Positions 24,613-37,459 of a stretch of 64,000 nucleotides of DNA are shown here, piece after piece. Below the pieces are notes generated by a model. That model had not been told where the DNA came from, did no database searches, and was given only the letters and a program-made list of their open reading frames with translations. The position numbers were made by a program, and so were the translations under genes. Source of the DNA: Haemaphysalis longicornis (Eukaryota > Arthropoda > Arachnida > Ixodida > Ixodidae); contig CM023450.1 of assembly GCA_013339765.2 (NCBI GenBank), positions 43,023,745 through 43,087,744 on the forward strand, given 5' to 3'. Within the stretch, counting starts at the first letter, position 1. Every line of letters begins with the position of its first letter.

Positions 24613-26995
24613 CAACGCTATACGGCACTTTGTCTTGGAGCGAGCTTGGAGCGAGGCCTCCGATCTCCAAGCCTAGAAAAAACACGCCGTGTAGACCCAG
24701 AACATCCTTTCCTTACAAACATGGGCCCATTGAAGCGAGGGTCGAGGCATCATTTATAAAAGGTAGGGACATTTTTTGTTGTCAAACTACCGACCAAGGA
24801 ATCAGATGCGGCGCGTTTGCGGGTTTCCGTTATGTCCAAATATGAGAGTAGGCCTTACGCGCATTCCTTCATTTTTTAATAAGTTGAGTCACTCTTTGCA
24901 CGATACGAATACCAGGTCAGGGCTGAAAAACAGCTGCAGATTGACAAAACAAAACTCAGCGCTTAGAATTTTCAGATCTTCTCCGAAGTTAAGTCATCAT
25001 ACGATAAATAATATAATGATGGGGTGCGAGGAAAACAAACGAAAATACGAAATGGAGATTCCGGGAAAGCTTGTATTGAAAGAGCTCCAAACTTTTAGCC
25101 CTAAGTAAATCGATAGATTCCTTCCCTGTGCAAGTGCGAGCAAATTGATTAACAGGCCAGAGCAGCGGAATTGTGGCGTACACCTCGATGCAATGAAAGT
25201 CTAACGTGATTTGGAAGAGCAAACCAAAAAGAACGTACATTTTTTTCAGCATATAATTTCTCGGGGCTATCCTAATTTTCTGCAAATAAAAAGGGAACCA
25301 AACATGGAAAACACACAAAGCCTAGCCGGGTCTTCACGGATAGCTTGCAATCTAATAGGCGCATTATCATGATACATAACAGCAAGACCGAATTAGGTAC
25401 TTGAGAAGCCGTTATCGTGCAAGAAGATGTATCATTAGTGATACGTAATTATTTCTAGTCTTGCATGAGTGCCGATTGTTTCGCTCGATGTGGCGCCGTT
25501 ATAGAGTCAGCATTACGGTACAATGCTTCGCCATGTTCCTGTATTAACACTATTTTATACAGCTTGGTGCCTTCTATACGGGTAAAATACGCCCTGTGCT
25601 GAGCTCTGGAACATCGCTCGCAGAGAGGAAGATGTCCACGAAAGATGCATTTCCTACTCAAAAAGTTTATCAAAAAATTAATAATCGGGAAGTGCCTCCC
25701 GGCCCAAAATTGCACCTTAGAAATTTCGGCCCTCCCTTTTAAATAAGAAATGATGCGCTGTGAGAAAGCTTAAGATTCGCGCAGGAGCGCATCAAATGGC
25801 CTGGTTGAAAAATCTTTTCAGGTGAACGGCTACTGGTACGTATTCGTGCCAGTTCTCATTTTTCGTCCAACCGCTTTTAAGCATTTAAGTTCATGAATAT
25901 TCCATCGGAGTAACCAAATATTGCTAGTATCAGATACATATTTCTGGCCGCTTTATAAGCTTCCCCCCCCCCCCCTCAATCCTCCCAAACTGATTTTTTT
26001 TTCCTTTTCACCTTTTGTGAGAAATATCGTACGAGGGTGAGATTCTAAAAACAATAGCCGTCTTTCGCCAGCGCCTTGAGGCTGTAAAATTGTCATTACC
26101 TGTACATGCATTTTTGATTATGAGAGGAAACCTCCGAGCCTTGGAACAAAAAAAAACCGTTAAATTTCGTAGAATATTATCCCAACACCCTAGCCACTAA
26201 ATCTCCCAAGAAGGTTTGTATTTTCTGTGCAACTTTGTGAGCACACGCACGAAAGTAACAATCGCTTCTTCTGTCTTTCATATACTTGTGTCAGGTCCGA
26301 GAAATAAGTTAAATTACTGTTTAAACTTTAGAGTCAGTGTCTGCGCGCAAATCAAATGCAAAATTAGATAAACATGAATCTAAAAAGACGTTCAAGGTTT
26401 ATAATAGAACGAGTAAAAACAATTATTTCTTTTTGTTTGTGAGGCACTGAGCTCAAGCTGAGAAATGATTAATAATGGTTTAAATTATTCTACCTGTTCA
26501 GGCGGCCGATGGCATGCATTCAGCGTAACCCACGGAGGTATTTTTCATCGTTACCAGTCATTTTAATGCTCGCGAAACGTTGGCAATACCTTACTGTTTA
26601 CGCAACCAAGCGGTCCTTAATTTTGTTACGAAACGCTCTCCAGTTATCATCAATTACGCATGCTTGTCAGTTAAAAGAACAATTGTTTAAACGAAATTTT
26701 TGTTTTCGTTTATTCTAGATCTGGACAGGCCCCTTGAAAAACGAGAGGTGGTTGTTTGTTTTACGTTTCTTGTTTTATTTTGCGGGCATGTTTCAGGTAA
26801 GGATGCGCGTTAAGGCTTCTGAAGAAATATTTCACCTTGAATGTATCTTTGGTTTTTCTAACATTATGTGCTTCGGTTAAAAGTAAGCTTTCGTGCTTTC
26901 GATTTCTAAAAGAAAATGAGGGTGCTCGTGCGGTGTATGAAAACGGCGGGCAAAAATTATCTAGGAGTGTTGTACTAACAACTCTTGCCAAACTT

Positions 26996-26996
<1 letters not shown>
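24613..26996. other. Unassigned AT-rich sequence
   Basis: Nothing recognised over 2.4 kb, except a (C)13 run at 25963-25975. Confidence 0.45.
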
Positions 26997-27059
<63 letters not shown>

Positions 27060-27068
27060 AATAAATAC
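26997..27068. repeat. (AAAT)n microsatellite
   Basis: About 17 units followed by a short GT run. No retroelement end could be identified next to it. Confidence 0.93.
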
Positions 27069-28148
27069 ATAATGTGTGTGTGTGTGCGTGCGCGCTCGCG
27101 CAGGGTGTTTCAACTCCTGGCTTAACTGTAGGAGGTATTAGGAAAGGGAAAAAAACAAGCACGGTCACAGATTTATTGATGATTTAAAACTGCACAAACA
27201 ACCCATGTGTATCTTTGCACCACAAAAAAGGTAACGACTGACGTTTGAAATCTCACATGCTGCAGGCGTACTCGTGACGTTTGGAACGGGGCGCCTACAT
27301 AACTGAGAGAGCGACAGAATGTTGGGCAGTGCATTTTGGGCAGAGCTTGAGAAGTGATAGGCAGCACGATCGAGAACTTATGTTGGAAACTTTGTCGTAA
27401 AACCTGGTTCGCTGTAACGTCATAACGCTGGTTGCCTCGTCATGGAATAAACAGTTGTAATGCAATAAGCTTTCTGGCTACTCAACACCGAAACGGAGAC
27501 AACTCTCGCAAGTAGGAAGCTTTCCAGTAACGGCTACACACGACGCGTACCTTTGTGGGAAGCACCAGTGGCATCGCAACACAACTTACCAAGAAAAGTG
27601 TGCAGTGATAAACACGCAAGGCTCCCGACAAAGCTCATGTCCTGGTGGGCGCCGTGTACCCCATCCAAACTGTGGACTCTGCATATACGTATGCAGCCGT
27701 CCAAAGCTTACGGCGAACAAACATCCACAAGGCAAGAAAAAAAACGTAGCGTGTACATCTCGGGAGGGCAAAGTGGTGAAGAGGAATTCTCGTCGCGTTA
27801 TCCCGTACACTTTCTGCGCCCATGTGCAGCCGAGCCTGGTAAACAAACGTCTCCGTTGTTGTCACACCATCGCCACTTCTCCCGAAGCGAGTGGAACAAC
27901 AAGTAACGAAGACTTCCTGGTTCTGTATTTGTTTTTTTTTCTGTACTAAGGCGCGCGTCATTCTCAGGTTCATTAAGAAATTGAAGGTTTGATGGTGAAG
28001 ACATGCCAGCTGCTCAGCTTATTGAAATCAAGAAAGCAAGTGGGACAAGTCTGAGTTGAACGCTGGTGACAGCTTGAGAGTAGTATGACATTAGTTTATA
28101 GGTACAACATTAGTACACAGGACAGCCTCTAAAGCATTTGCGCACGCA

Positions 28149-28151
<3 letters not shown>
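27069..28151. other. Unassigned sequence
   Basis: Overlapping frames of about 115 codons on both strands (27553-27949 plus, 27635-27973 minus) show no family resemblance. Confidence 0.4.
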
Positions 28152-28188
<37 letters not shown>

Positions 28189-28214
28189 CATATATATATA
28201 TTATATTATATATT
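28152..28214. repeat. Interrupted (TA)n microsatellite
   Basis: TA dinucleotides with TTA and TTCA interruptions. Confidence 0.95.
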
Positions 28215-30073
28215 GAATGAAATTTAATTTTTTTCTGCCACAAAGTAAATACATCACATGAAAGAAACCAGGGAAAAAGCAGTACACCAGATTGGCTAGC
28301 TTAGGTTCGCATGCGACAAGAGACACTATATAAGATGAACAGCAACATTAGCAAAATACAACAAGAATACAAGAACTGCACAGTAGATACAATGAAACTG
28401 TGTGATCAATTCAGGAAGAAACAATAAACATAATTCTCGAAAGAAAACATAGAACTAAGCAACGTGAAAGAAATCGAAAAAAATCTGAAGACTTCAGTAC
28501 AAAATAATTGTGTAAACGTTTCAAAGTACCAGTAGAGATACAATGAAACTGATTTGACAACGTTGGTAGTCGATATCGCGACATTTGTTCTCCAAAGTTT
28601 TTCGACATTTTTTGTTAATTTCCAGCTTTCAGAATTACTGGTAAAGTAGGTTGAAGAATTTTTCAAACGGGCTAAACGTCTTAGCAAAACTTGTTTTTTG
28701 TTGCTGGTTGTTTAAACATCGACGGAGTTTATAACTGCACAATGAAGTCAAATCAAATAGCGGTGGTGTTTTTCAAGGAGTATCGTGTACGAAAAAGATA
28801 CGAACGACTGCTGACTAGGCGAGTGACTGGTTTCGCACAAGCATCAGCTTTGCTATATTTTCCGTAGTAGTAGTTCATTAGTTTTTTATTATTGTTACAG
28901 TAAGAATACTAGCCTCTAAGGGTCCACTACAACGTCGTAATGCGCGATACTGCATTGTAAACGCGTGACACAAGGTACGACCTTCCCGAACTGTTTGACG
29001 GTACGTCCTAAACAGAGTGGTGTAGAATTCTCCCCTGTTCTGTCAACTCGGGCGTCACTAATACGGATCCAGCTGCGTCAACCGTTCTCCCGCATGCCTA
29101 TTGTAGTTCCCCCAATCTGCACAGTTTCTTGTCTGCACAACACTATCTTCCGTGGGTCTGTCGCTGCCATTATAATTCTTGGCGCACCTTTGAACTTTTA
29201 TTTAAACTCTTGCGCATGCGTGGAAGCGTCGCCCCTTTTGCAGGTACCTATCTTCAAAAATTTAAATTTTTGTTCTCCGCTGCGGGGAAAGACGCAGCAC
29301 CATGTGTGATGATGGATCCCTGAGCCGTCGCTGCCGGCTACGGGCCGTGCGCTCTATGCCGAAATCTATTTTCGGCCATTTATATAGTCCTGCTGAATTT
29401 ATCTAAAATTGGTTGATGCGAACGTTCGCCTTTGGTACTGCACGGCGGTTACGTTCTACGGCAAAAATTCGTGCCGCAGTTTTCTATCACAGGGTCTTTT
29501 TAGAATATTGAAGATAAGGGGATAGCACTTCTTGTATTTTAGTTTAAACGGTATTAAACCACAATGCGGAAGCGTATTCGTCAACAAGGGTAAACTCAGA
29601 GTTGGGGAGAATAACGTTTCTGAGTTGGTAAATTAAGTTATTTCTTGTTCCTGAGATGGGATGAAGAATCAGCTGCTGCTGCCCGGTGCGTGGCGTAAGT
29701 GTTCAATTTCAGCAAATAACAAATAAATGCGTCTTTTAATTATATTATTGTTATTCGCATTATTATCTTTTTCTTTGTTTATCTGTTTTATCACGGATTT
29801 AAAACACTTTTTCTGCACCTTGGTAAAAGGATTAACAAAGTAAAAGATAGCCAAATACCAAAGAAGTGCCCGTCGTTCTGCAGTACAATCACAAAGTTTC
29901 ACGCAAGTTCATGAAGGTTGGCACGAGGCATGACGTCCCGGTGGTTTTTTTGGAACCGAAGAAACTGAAGTGCTGTGCAAGATGACTAATGAAAATAGAG
30001 ACGCCAAACAAACAGAATGCGGCGTTAGCGCCCGAACAAGTTTGTCGCCTGCTGCTACGGGATTGTTTACAGT
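28215..30073. other. Unassigned AT-rich sequence
   Basis: No gene, RNA or repeat recognised. Confidence 0.45.
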
Positions 30074-30442
30074 ATACCTATGTCGTGCAAGAGTACTTAC
30101 ATAGCACAATCTGGACGAATCGGTAATGAAAGGCTTAGAGAACATAACAACCTGTGCAAGCAAGTTTCAGCACAAGGGCACTTTGCTGCCCACTGCCCAA
30201 GCAATTGGTTCCCACGCAATTTGAACGCACTACTATCCTCTTTATATCCACTGACACGCTCTCACCCGCGAGATATTGGAAGCCTTTGCCATTCGGAAAG
30301 AAAAGACTGTGGTCAGTTCGCCATTGATTGCATTAACAACGGAAATGGCATTACTCGACAGTGCGTAGGCCACGCATGCGCAATGACGAACATTGTATAT
30401 ATTTTATCGAGAATGATTACCCCCTCTTGTCATGTCATCTGA
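30074..30442 (+). mobile_element. Penelope-like element fragment (GIY-YIG endonuclease)
   Basis: The plus frame 30080-30442 contains YIAQSGRIGNERLREH, which aligns with the YIGQTGR..NDRLREH core of the GIY-YIG endonuclease domain at the C-terminus of Penelope-like retroelements. It is followed by a GHFAAHC phrase and by an arrangement of the RDI.S...SERKDCGQ type, matching the later RD..EI..I.....CVS part. The reverse transcriptase that normally precedes it is missing, and the glycine of the YIGQ core is changed to alanine, so the piece is unlikely to be active. Confidence 0.65.
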
Positions 30443-31309
30443 ATGTTTCTTATAATCTACGTTGTTGTGATTAAAAACCATTTGGTAGTGTGGGCTTCAC
30501 TCGTTTGTGTAGTCCTCGTCCTTCGTCCCAGCTCAGCGCCAGCAATGTTTCGATTCAAAACCACTAGCCACATTCCAAGCTCTTTAAATTTGTAGTCAAG
30601 AAAATTCTCTCGCTTCCCTACAAGTTACAGAAACAATGCTAACGACATGAAATGTCGGCAGAATAATGAATTCTAACATTAAATGCAATTTTGTTTAACC
30701 GAAGAAAAGGATGACAACTCAGGCTGTTTCGATAATTGTACAAAAGCAAGCTATATGGTGCGAGATGCTTATAGGCTTTGAATACTGCAAGTGTGGCTTG
30801 CAAGAGTACAGTGCCCACTTCACTGCATAATGCATTTTTACCGGCTGCACCGGCTCAGTCCTACACCGACGAAATTATAGGCTGGTTGTCTGGGGCGCCC
30901 AGAAAAGTGTAAACATGACCGGGAGGAATGTGGTAGACAAGGTTCGTAGTGGGAGCTGTGTCATCTTGATCTCTCCTGACAGCGCGGGGATACTTGCAAA
31001 GAAGCTTATCGACATTATCCACCATCGGCGCAAGCACATACATTCAAGGCTGAAATTTGTGCTTTGGAAGTTTCATTGCCAATGTAAATACAGCTTATGC
31101 GCAAGCGCGGAGCTTCGGGTCGACGTCGATAAGCTACTCTTTTGAGTGAGGGCTTGAATTCCACTGATTGCGGTATTACCGCGAAAAAAAAAAGCAAACT
31201 GCCGTTATTTTAGTTCAACGACAGTGACTTGCACAGTGACTGAGCAAGAGTTAAAATCTCAGCGTTTACGCCCCAGCGGCGTTGGGAGTTCTCGGCCGTG
31301 GTCTCTCAC
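30443..31309. other. Unassigned sequence
   Basis: The minus frame 30861-31043 has a TNLVYHIPPGHVYTFLG phrase loosely like the entry to a Penelope endonuclease domain, but the match is too weak to call. Nothing else is seen. Confidence 0.35.
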
Positions 31310-31657
31310 CGTGCGTTCTGCCGGAGCTCGTAAAGGAATCGGCATCCAGGTCGTTCTGGGCGGCCTCGTGCGCCATGGCCTAGTAGAGGCGGCCAGGGCC
31401 TTGACGATGGCCTCTTCGCCGTTCTGCCGCATGAAGATGGCCATGCGCTGACGATTCATCAGCACCGCCCAGATGAGCAGTTCGTTGAACGGGTGCGACA
31501 ACGCCGACTCGGAACCGAGCAGGGCCGCCGAGGCCTCCGTGTTGAGCTCCGTGTGCACAGTGGGGTCCTGCATGTGCGGACAAGCATTGGCTTTGCTGGA
31601 GTAGCCCCGTTCCGACAATGTGTAGCTGCCCGTGGAGTTGAGTAACATTTTTTTCTT
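31310..31657 (-). pseudogene. Trpm: TRPM exon 8 (pre-transmembrane segment), frameshifted
   Basis: Acceptor ttccccag then AAG AAA AAA ATG; donor CACG then GTGAGA. The frame from 31657 encodes HPFNELLIWAVLMNRQRMA and GEEAIVKALAA, the highly conserved TRPM segment before the first transmembrane helices. At about 31380 the frame breaks. The expected continuation RLY.AMAHEAAQNDLDAD is present in the next frame and is preceded by a TAG where a sense codon is expected. A small deletion of about 7 bases at a repeated gcc is the simplest explanation. The downstream part of the exon up to the donor remains readable in the shifted frame. Confidence 0.88.
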
Positions 31658-31833
31658 CTGGGGAAGTGGTGGAGGAGCGGAGGGGCCAGCAGTTTACTGT
31701 ACAATGAAAGGCAGCGCAGAATAGAGTTGATATTTAGCTTTGGCTTGGCTACAAGGTAAGCTGCATTACGTAAGGGTTTGGCGTTTGACTTTTAACTCCA
31801 GCTTTTTGCAGAAGGAAGAGGTCGATAACGTAC

Positions 31834-31933
31834 CGTGGACATGCGGCGCATGACAGTGGAGTAGAGATTGCGGAACTTTCGGCGGCAGTAGGCCGACCGG
31901 TAGGCACCGGCCATGATACGGTGTTCTACGTGG
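31834..31933 (-). CDS. Trpm: TRPM exon 7 (MAGAYRSAYCRRKF segment)
   Basis: The frame VEHRIMAGAYRSAYCRRKF then RNLYSTVMRRMST aligns with the TRPM block .VIEYLMGGAYR..YTRKRFR.LY. The donor is ACG followed by GTACGT at 31833. The acceptor is less certain: tacgag (start 31933) or cgtag (start 31925). There is no internal stop. The exon for the preceding D-I-G-containing residues was not found between here and 33602. Confidence 0.82.
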
Positions 31934-33601
31934 CTCGTATTTCCGTGTGAAATTTTCAGTTGTGATCTTTGTGCTCTGTGCGCTGGGCTCCGCGAAAAAT
32001 ACCTGCACTCGAAACACTTACTTCATAAACACTCGCTAGAGCTTGAAAACAGTAATATTAGTTCTGAAAGTTAAAATATGAACGGCAGCTCCACCGTGCC
32101 AGAAAAGCTGGCTTGGCATTTTGACAAGGGAAGAGAAAGCTAGCCTTGCTTAATTGGAACTCATGCTAGACACGATACCGTACACCTACTGCCGACGGCA
32201 CAAATTAAGCCAGGTAGAAGTAAATCACAATAAAAAATAGACTGTAAACGCTAAACACTGTCCCAAAACAAGGACATAATGACCTTGGAGGGCTGGAAAT
32301 ATTCCTACCGACGCGCCAGCTGGCACGTCCGTATAAGGAGTTTTCTGTAGTTGTTTTCTTCAAGCAAGAACTACAGAAAAATAAAGAAACAGGACCGCTA
32401 GTAAGAGGACCCCAGAAACTTCGCCTGCATAAAATACAGGCTGAAGTAGCTGATGATAGCACTTCTGAGCGGCCCGAGACGTTTTTCAGTGGCGCGTTCA
32501 AGAGGAGCGGCGCAGCGGAGCTGGAGGGGATGGCATTGAAAATTTCTCCCCCTTGATGTTTTTCCTGTCTTCAAAATCCCTCGCGTCGCCAAATTCACTT
32601 CTTCTGTATCCCCTCCTTATCCACTCCTTGATTTTGAGTTTTTTCTCTTCTCGCGGTGTTTCTGCGTTCCTCTGTTCAGTAGGCGCGCACTTTCGCCTTC
32701 CTGTGCACGCGACGGAACCCCTTATCACTGCCGCTGTCCTGAAGGGCTCTTGTCTTCAAAACATACAGGCCTTGAAGTTCATAAAACACTGCCTTTGTAA
32801 AGCAAAAATAAAGATAGCACCAAAACTTCTGCGTGCCGTAAACAGCTGTCACTAAATTTGTAAAGACACGTCTAAACAGCAGCCGAATCACTGAATAGAA
32901 GGAAGCGAGGGCGGCAGATGAGCATAGAAAAGGCGTGATTACATACTTTTTCTACGACGGTACTTCTCCAGGAAGAAAAACATTTACCATATAGTAGAAT
33001 AAAAGCAAGAAACAAAAACAGGTTCGTATGTCTTTTGTTACATTTCTAAAATTATGTAGAACCGAATATGCACGTGGCCACGACGGTTTTTCGGGCTTGC
33101 CGAGAAGCGTTAGGCGTGAAGTGTTCGTTACGAGTGAGAAATTTCTTTTTTCATACTTTACTCGACATGTGAGAAGAAAACAAGTTAAAAAAGGAGGTAA
33201 ATGAAGAAAAGAGGTTTACCTTCAAAGAGAAATTACGATGCAAAAGGGACGAGAAATGACGCGGGCTTTACAAAGATAAATGACATCAAGGCACAAAAGT
33301 AATTTCGTGACACAGCATTACTGAATAAAACAAATTTCTGTGGTCGGAGCCTTGAATTGACCCGACAGGTGTGTTTTCCAATTTTACGCTTCGCAACACT
33401 GTCCGAGTACTCGCAAAGACGCTGCATTTTTTTGCACCGCCAAACATTCTTCAGTTGTTTCCGTTAGGGTTTTAAGTTTTGATAGTTGAACGCAGAACTG
33501 TTTTTGTGCCACCATGAATCGTCTCCATAGTGAGCAGCTTTGTTTGAAAGGAAATAATGGGGCGAGTTCGAGTTTTTGTACATGTTACAGACGATGCTTA
33601 C

Positions 33602-33652
33602 CTCACGTAGTTCTTTGACCAGGGAGCGAAAGGTATTGCTTGGGCCGTGTTT
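33602..33652 (-). CDS. Trpm: TRPM exon 6 (short, KHGPSNTFRSLVKELRE)
   Basis: A 51-base exon with textbook borders: acceptor tttctccgcag and donor GAG followed by GTAAGC. It encodes KHGPSNTFRSLVKELRE, matching the TRPM phrase RHGPSNTL..LVRDV. Phase is 0 at both ends. Joined to the exon at 34661-34773 it gives EELYSP-KHGPSNT, the expected continuous TRPM sequence, which confirms both calls. Confidence 0.9.
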
Positions 33653-34660
33653 CTGCGGAGAAACCGGAAGGCAGTGAAGGAAAGGTGAGGGGGATGAGGG
33701 AAAAGAAACCATGATGAGACAAAAAAAAGTTTTTTTAATCCGCATGACGCCGGTCCACCATGGCCAAGTGGGTACATGGCTGGATTTCGTTGTTGTGCTT
33801 GTTACACTGGTCTCATGCTTTTCCCGTTGCAGAGCCAAGAATGAAGTTTATTCTATTGTGCGTATGCAGTGACGGTTTCAAAGTGGGGTTGAAACTGAAG
33901 TTTGTGACGGCATAAATTGAATTATTTAAATTAAATTGCATCAACCACTATCATATAGAATGTTAAGGCTATGTCAGCATGACAAAATACCAGTAAGAGG
34001 TTTCATGTCTTTGCACTTCCTCCTTTATGAGAAAGTACACACAGCCTACACTGAAGCACTTTGCGAACGACAGGACATTTAAGGAGAGAGGTCCATTCAA
34101 GCGGATGTTAGTTTCTTGTCGGTAACAATCCCATAAGCATTCTTCCTTGAGAGTGAAAGAGACGAAGCTTTAGTCTGGTCGATGCTTTCAGGCCGCACTT
34201 GTAGCGGGTGGGTTCCTCCACTCAGCGGCCTTCCTCCACAGCCCTATAGATTAACCGGATATGAAGGTCCAGATCGTGGCTTTAGAGCGCAGGCTCACAG
34301 TGATCGCCAGACGTGATGAGCGGAACCGTATCCTGCAGCATGCCCATATGATCTGAGAAAGGGTGGCGTGTTGTCTGCACAGGCGGCAGGCTGTGGTTGG
34401 GTAGCGACTTGGGTGCGTGTGTGCTAGACGGGTACCCAGAGCGAAGCAAGTATATAACGACGAAACACCCCAAATAGCAACGTCTAAGCATGGTCTGCAT
34501 TATGGAAATAGGACCATTCTTCATAGGCGGGACCAACCCTGCACTTACTTTGTCCGCATCCCACCGCCTTTCCGCCCCTGCACTTCCCGCAGACAGCCTG
34601 CCCCGGCATGAAATTGGACATGGATTGCGGATGGCGGTACGAGACTGCCACCTCGCTTAC

Positions 34661-34773
34661 GGGGCTGTAGAGCTCCTCCGGCGGGGTAGGGCGAGGAACT
34701 TGTGCACGCTGTCCCCGTTCTCCAAGAGGATCTGCGAGAACGCGTCCATCATCACCTGGTCCAAGCCTCCAGG
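34661..34773 (-). pseudogene. Trpm: TRPM exon 5 (LLENG...EELY segment), frameshifted
   Basis: The frame GLDQVMMDAFSQILLENG then DSVHKFLALPR matches the TRPM ankyrin-like block SL.QAM.DAL...LLENGVSMHKFL..PRLEELYN, but about eight residues between DA and LLENG are missing. One base is lost in the leucine codon before EELY, which shifts the frame, and EELYSP is read in the next frame. Donor: AGC CCC followed by GTAAGC. The acceptor is probably at ctcgaag (34774), which is weak. The residues expected before it (the WNRVDIA block) were not found. Confidence 0.85.
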
Positions 34774-34885
34774 CTTCGAGGGGCGGCACAATGGTAAAGC
34801 GGAAGAAATGCCAGCAAAATCTTACAGCCGGATCTAAACACGTCTGAAATATCCAATGCAAAAATAGCTATTAAATATGCTGTGT

Positions 34886-35068
34886 ATCCATCCATCCATC
34901 CATCCATCCATCCATCCATCCATCCATCCATCCATCCATCCATCCATCCATCCATCCATCCATCCATCCATCCATCCCTCCATCCATCATCCGTCCGTCC
35001 GTCAGTCAGTCGTCAGTCAGTCATCATCAGTCAGTCAGTCTCAGTCCATCCGTCATCATCAATCAATC

Positions 35069-35152
<84 letters not shown>
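34886..35152. repeat. Compound (CATC)n / CAGT / (CAAT)n microsatellite
   Basis: About 25 ATCC units (34886-34984), then degenerate CAGT and CATC units (34985-35058), then about 23 CAAT units (35060-35152). It lies in a presumed TRPM intron. Confidence 0.95.
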
Positions 35153-36585
35153 GTTTTTTCCCGGAACATACTTGAAAGGATGAACCATTGAACCATTGAA
35201 AAGAACCATTAGAATTTGCTGCACATCATACGCAATGACGTGTCAGCGTGACGTAATTTTTATACAAACACCTAGTACTTTAGTTTCTAAGGCGTTTATT
35301 CATATGCTTCAGCTTATAATAGCTGTTCGTGATGAGGCTCGAATAAGACCTGATAGGTGCGTTATGAGGAATATTACACTGCATGTTTTAATCATATCCT
35401 CTAGGGTCTGGTCCAGGGAGCAGTTGTGAGCTTTTTTCTGCACATATGTATGATACCTAACCAGATACCTAACCAGTTTGTGATTGCTAAAAATCTCATC
35501 AATGTCGATATCATATAAAAGGGGCTCTGATACGCTGCCCTGTAATCCTATGAAATCAGTAACTAAGTTGAGTACTTACCGTCTATACGCACACACCTGT
35601 CTGCCGTGCGAATGCATTTTATGTAATGTGACACGTCATAAATGTCGTGTACAACCACACGAGTAAGATGCAGTGATAAAAGCAGCTGAAAACTTTCCTA
35701 GAATGTATGAAATATACTACGTTTTTTTTTTAATTTTCGCACTTTGCATCAACAAACCTTTTGCTGTGTCTGGAAAAGGGGGTGATTTGTTTTTTGGCTA
35801 CTCGGCGTTGAATGGAGCGATGAGATTTTATGCACTTTACTCGAGAAAACTGAAGCGGTTTCACACCAGAAGCCCTGGGCAACGCTGTTCTACTTACCGA
35901 CCCCTAGTGCCCACACACGAATATATCTGAGCGTGCCCCCTGTTCCAGGTCCGGGGCAGCTAATCGGCAGGTGTCAAATACTGGCCTGCGAGAAAACGAA
36001 CATGCCAGAAAAGAGGCAAACTAGTTAGAAATAACTTATTTATCTTATTTTCTATTATAAAACACATATACACTGAGAGAGAGAGAGTTTTGATTTGGGC
36101 AGGGATACACTAGGTCGAGTGAGAGAAGGGAAAGCAGCCGGTACGGGTATTAGCGGCATGGGGCGTATTGAACATGCATCGGCGTTCCAGAAATGAGAAA
36201 TGCAAGCTTAGTAAAATTCGATGTATTTTTCCTTCAAAGAAGGCGAAATTCCACACCATCATAATAGAGAGGGCTTTGATGAGGGTGAAAAGAGAGCGTA
36301 TTTAACCACTTGCCCAAGGGCAGCGACACCTTCTACAGAATGCGCGTTCTGTGAACAATTCCTCCACATGCATGCACTACAATACAGAACCTTACTTTCT
36401 AAGACAAACTTCATCGTCTGCTACAAAATTACGATTATAGCTGTGATAACACTTGCAGTGAGTTGCTTTTCTTTTTCATCAGGAATAGACAGGCGAAATT
36501 ACAATGATTTCAGCGCAGCAGAGATAACCACGAAGCGCAGCAGGACTGGCCGGTGTATACGAACAAAAGAGGACCGACTGCTTGC
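35153..36585. other. Presumed TRPM intron
   Basis: No exon for the expected WNRVDIA block of TRPM was found here. It has a short GA run at 36076-36088. Other frames have no resemblance. Confidence 0.4.
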
Positions 36586-36665
36586 CTTTTGCCTTTGAGC
36601 AAAGCAGACCGGACTACCTGGTCAAGTTCCGTGCAGGGGCCCTCTCCCACGCGGAAGACCGTTAT
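36586..36665 (-). pseudogene. Trpm: TRPM exon 4 (ITVFRVGEG segment), abnormal acceptor
   Basis: Encodes ITVFRVGEGPCTELDQVV then RSALLKGK, matching TRPM ITVFRMGE...DIDLAIL.ALLKG. It follows exon 3 in phase 0 to give KKDL-ITVF, exactly the TRPM order. The base before the exon makes the acceptor CAA instead of CAG after a pyrimidine-rich stretch (ctcctgtcttgacttg). The most likely donor is AAAAG followed by GCAAGC, a GC-type donor; no good GT donor is nearby. Confidence 0.85.
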
Positions 36666-37459
36666 TTGCAAGTCAAGACAGGAGCCCGTGTGGCATAGAC
36701 ACAAAAACAGTAACAACAAAAGTTGCTGGGTACGAAGCACAGAACCTAGGGACACTTCCAGTGCGCTTGATTCGACAGTGTTCCTTCCGCCCCCTATAAG
36801 CAGTTCACCCACCGTTGACCCCAATCCGTTGGGTCTGTTGTCCACACAAACATTTGTCCGGCGCTTTTCTCCACGATGTTCTAGCCGTGCGTATACGTGA
36901 GCATACGCTGAATGGCTTTGAGTCACGTTAGTAGTGGGCGCAAAAAAGAAATGCATCTCAACAAAGAACACACACAAGCTTCCAGGCCGGTAAATTCGTT
37001 CTTGGGAGTTGTTTATCTATTCACGGGTGCCTCGGGGCGTGTGTGCAAACACACATTCGGTTTTGTATATGCAGATCTGCGCTTTCGCTCAATGTTTACA
37101 TCCCTGCAGTGGTTCTTACCTTCAGCAACACGAGTCCCTGTGTGGAAAAGCCCGTTCCCCAGCTTCATTTTGCATGCGAATGTTCCTTGACAAAGTGGCA
37201 TTTTTACCCGCCGCAGCGTGTATTTTTCTCTGTTCAGTATAAAGAGAAATAAAGCGAAACAATTTCTTTAAAAACGTAACTGCAGCCAACCACAGCAGAA
37301 CGCACGACGCCGACAGCGAGAGGGAAATAAAAGTAGTTGCAATGGCACGGCGAAGAGGGAGGAAAGGAAGGTTAAAATGAAAGAGGAGCAAGCGTATTTC
37401 GACGAAAGCACACACAGAGTCCCCTTTGCGAGAGCGTTCTCGCGAGCACGCATATGTAC

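Larger units (their letters stand above)
31658..34885. other. TRPM introns between exons 5 to 8 and left flank of satellite
   Basis: Apart from the exons listed, nothing recognised. The plus-strand frame 32553-32855 and the minus-strand frame 32205-32501 show no family resemblance. Confidence 0.4.

Noticed and set aside
30861..31043. Second Penelope-like fragment on the minus strand
   Set aside because: Only a weak likeness (LVYHIPPGHVYTFLG); the key YIG and Arg residues are absent.
34752..35191. Frames encoding HPSI, WMDG and INQS repeats
   Set aside because: Translations of CATC and CAAT microsatellites; no protein character.
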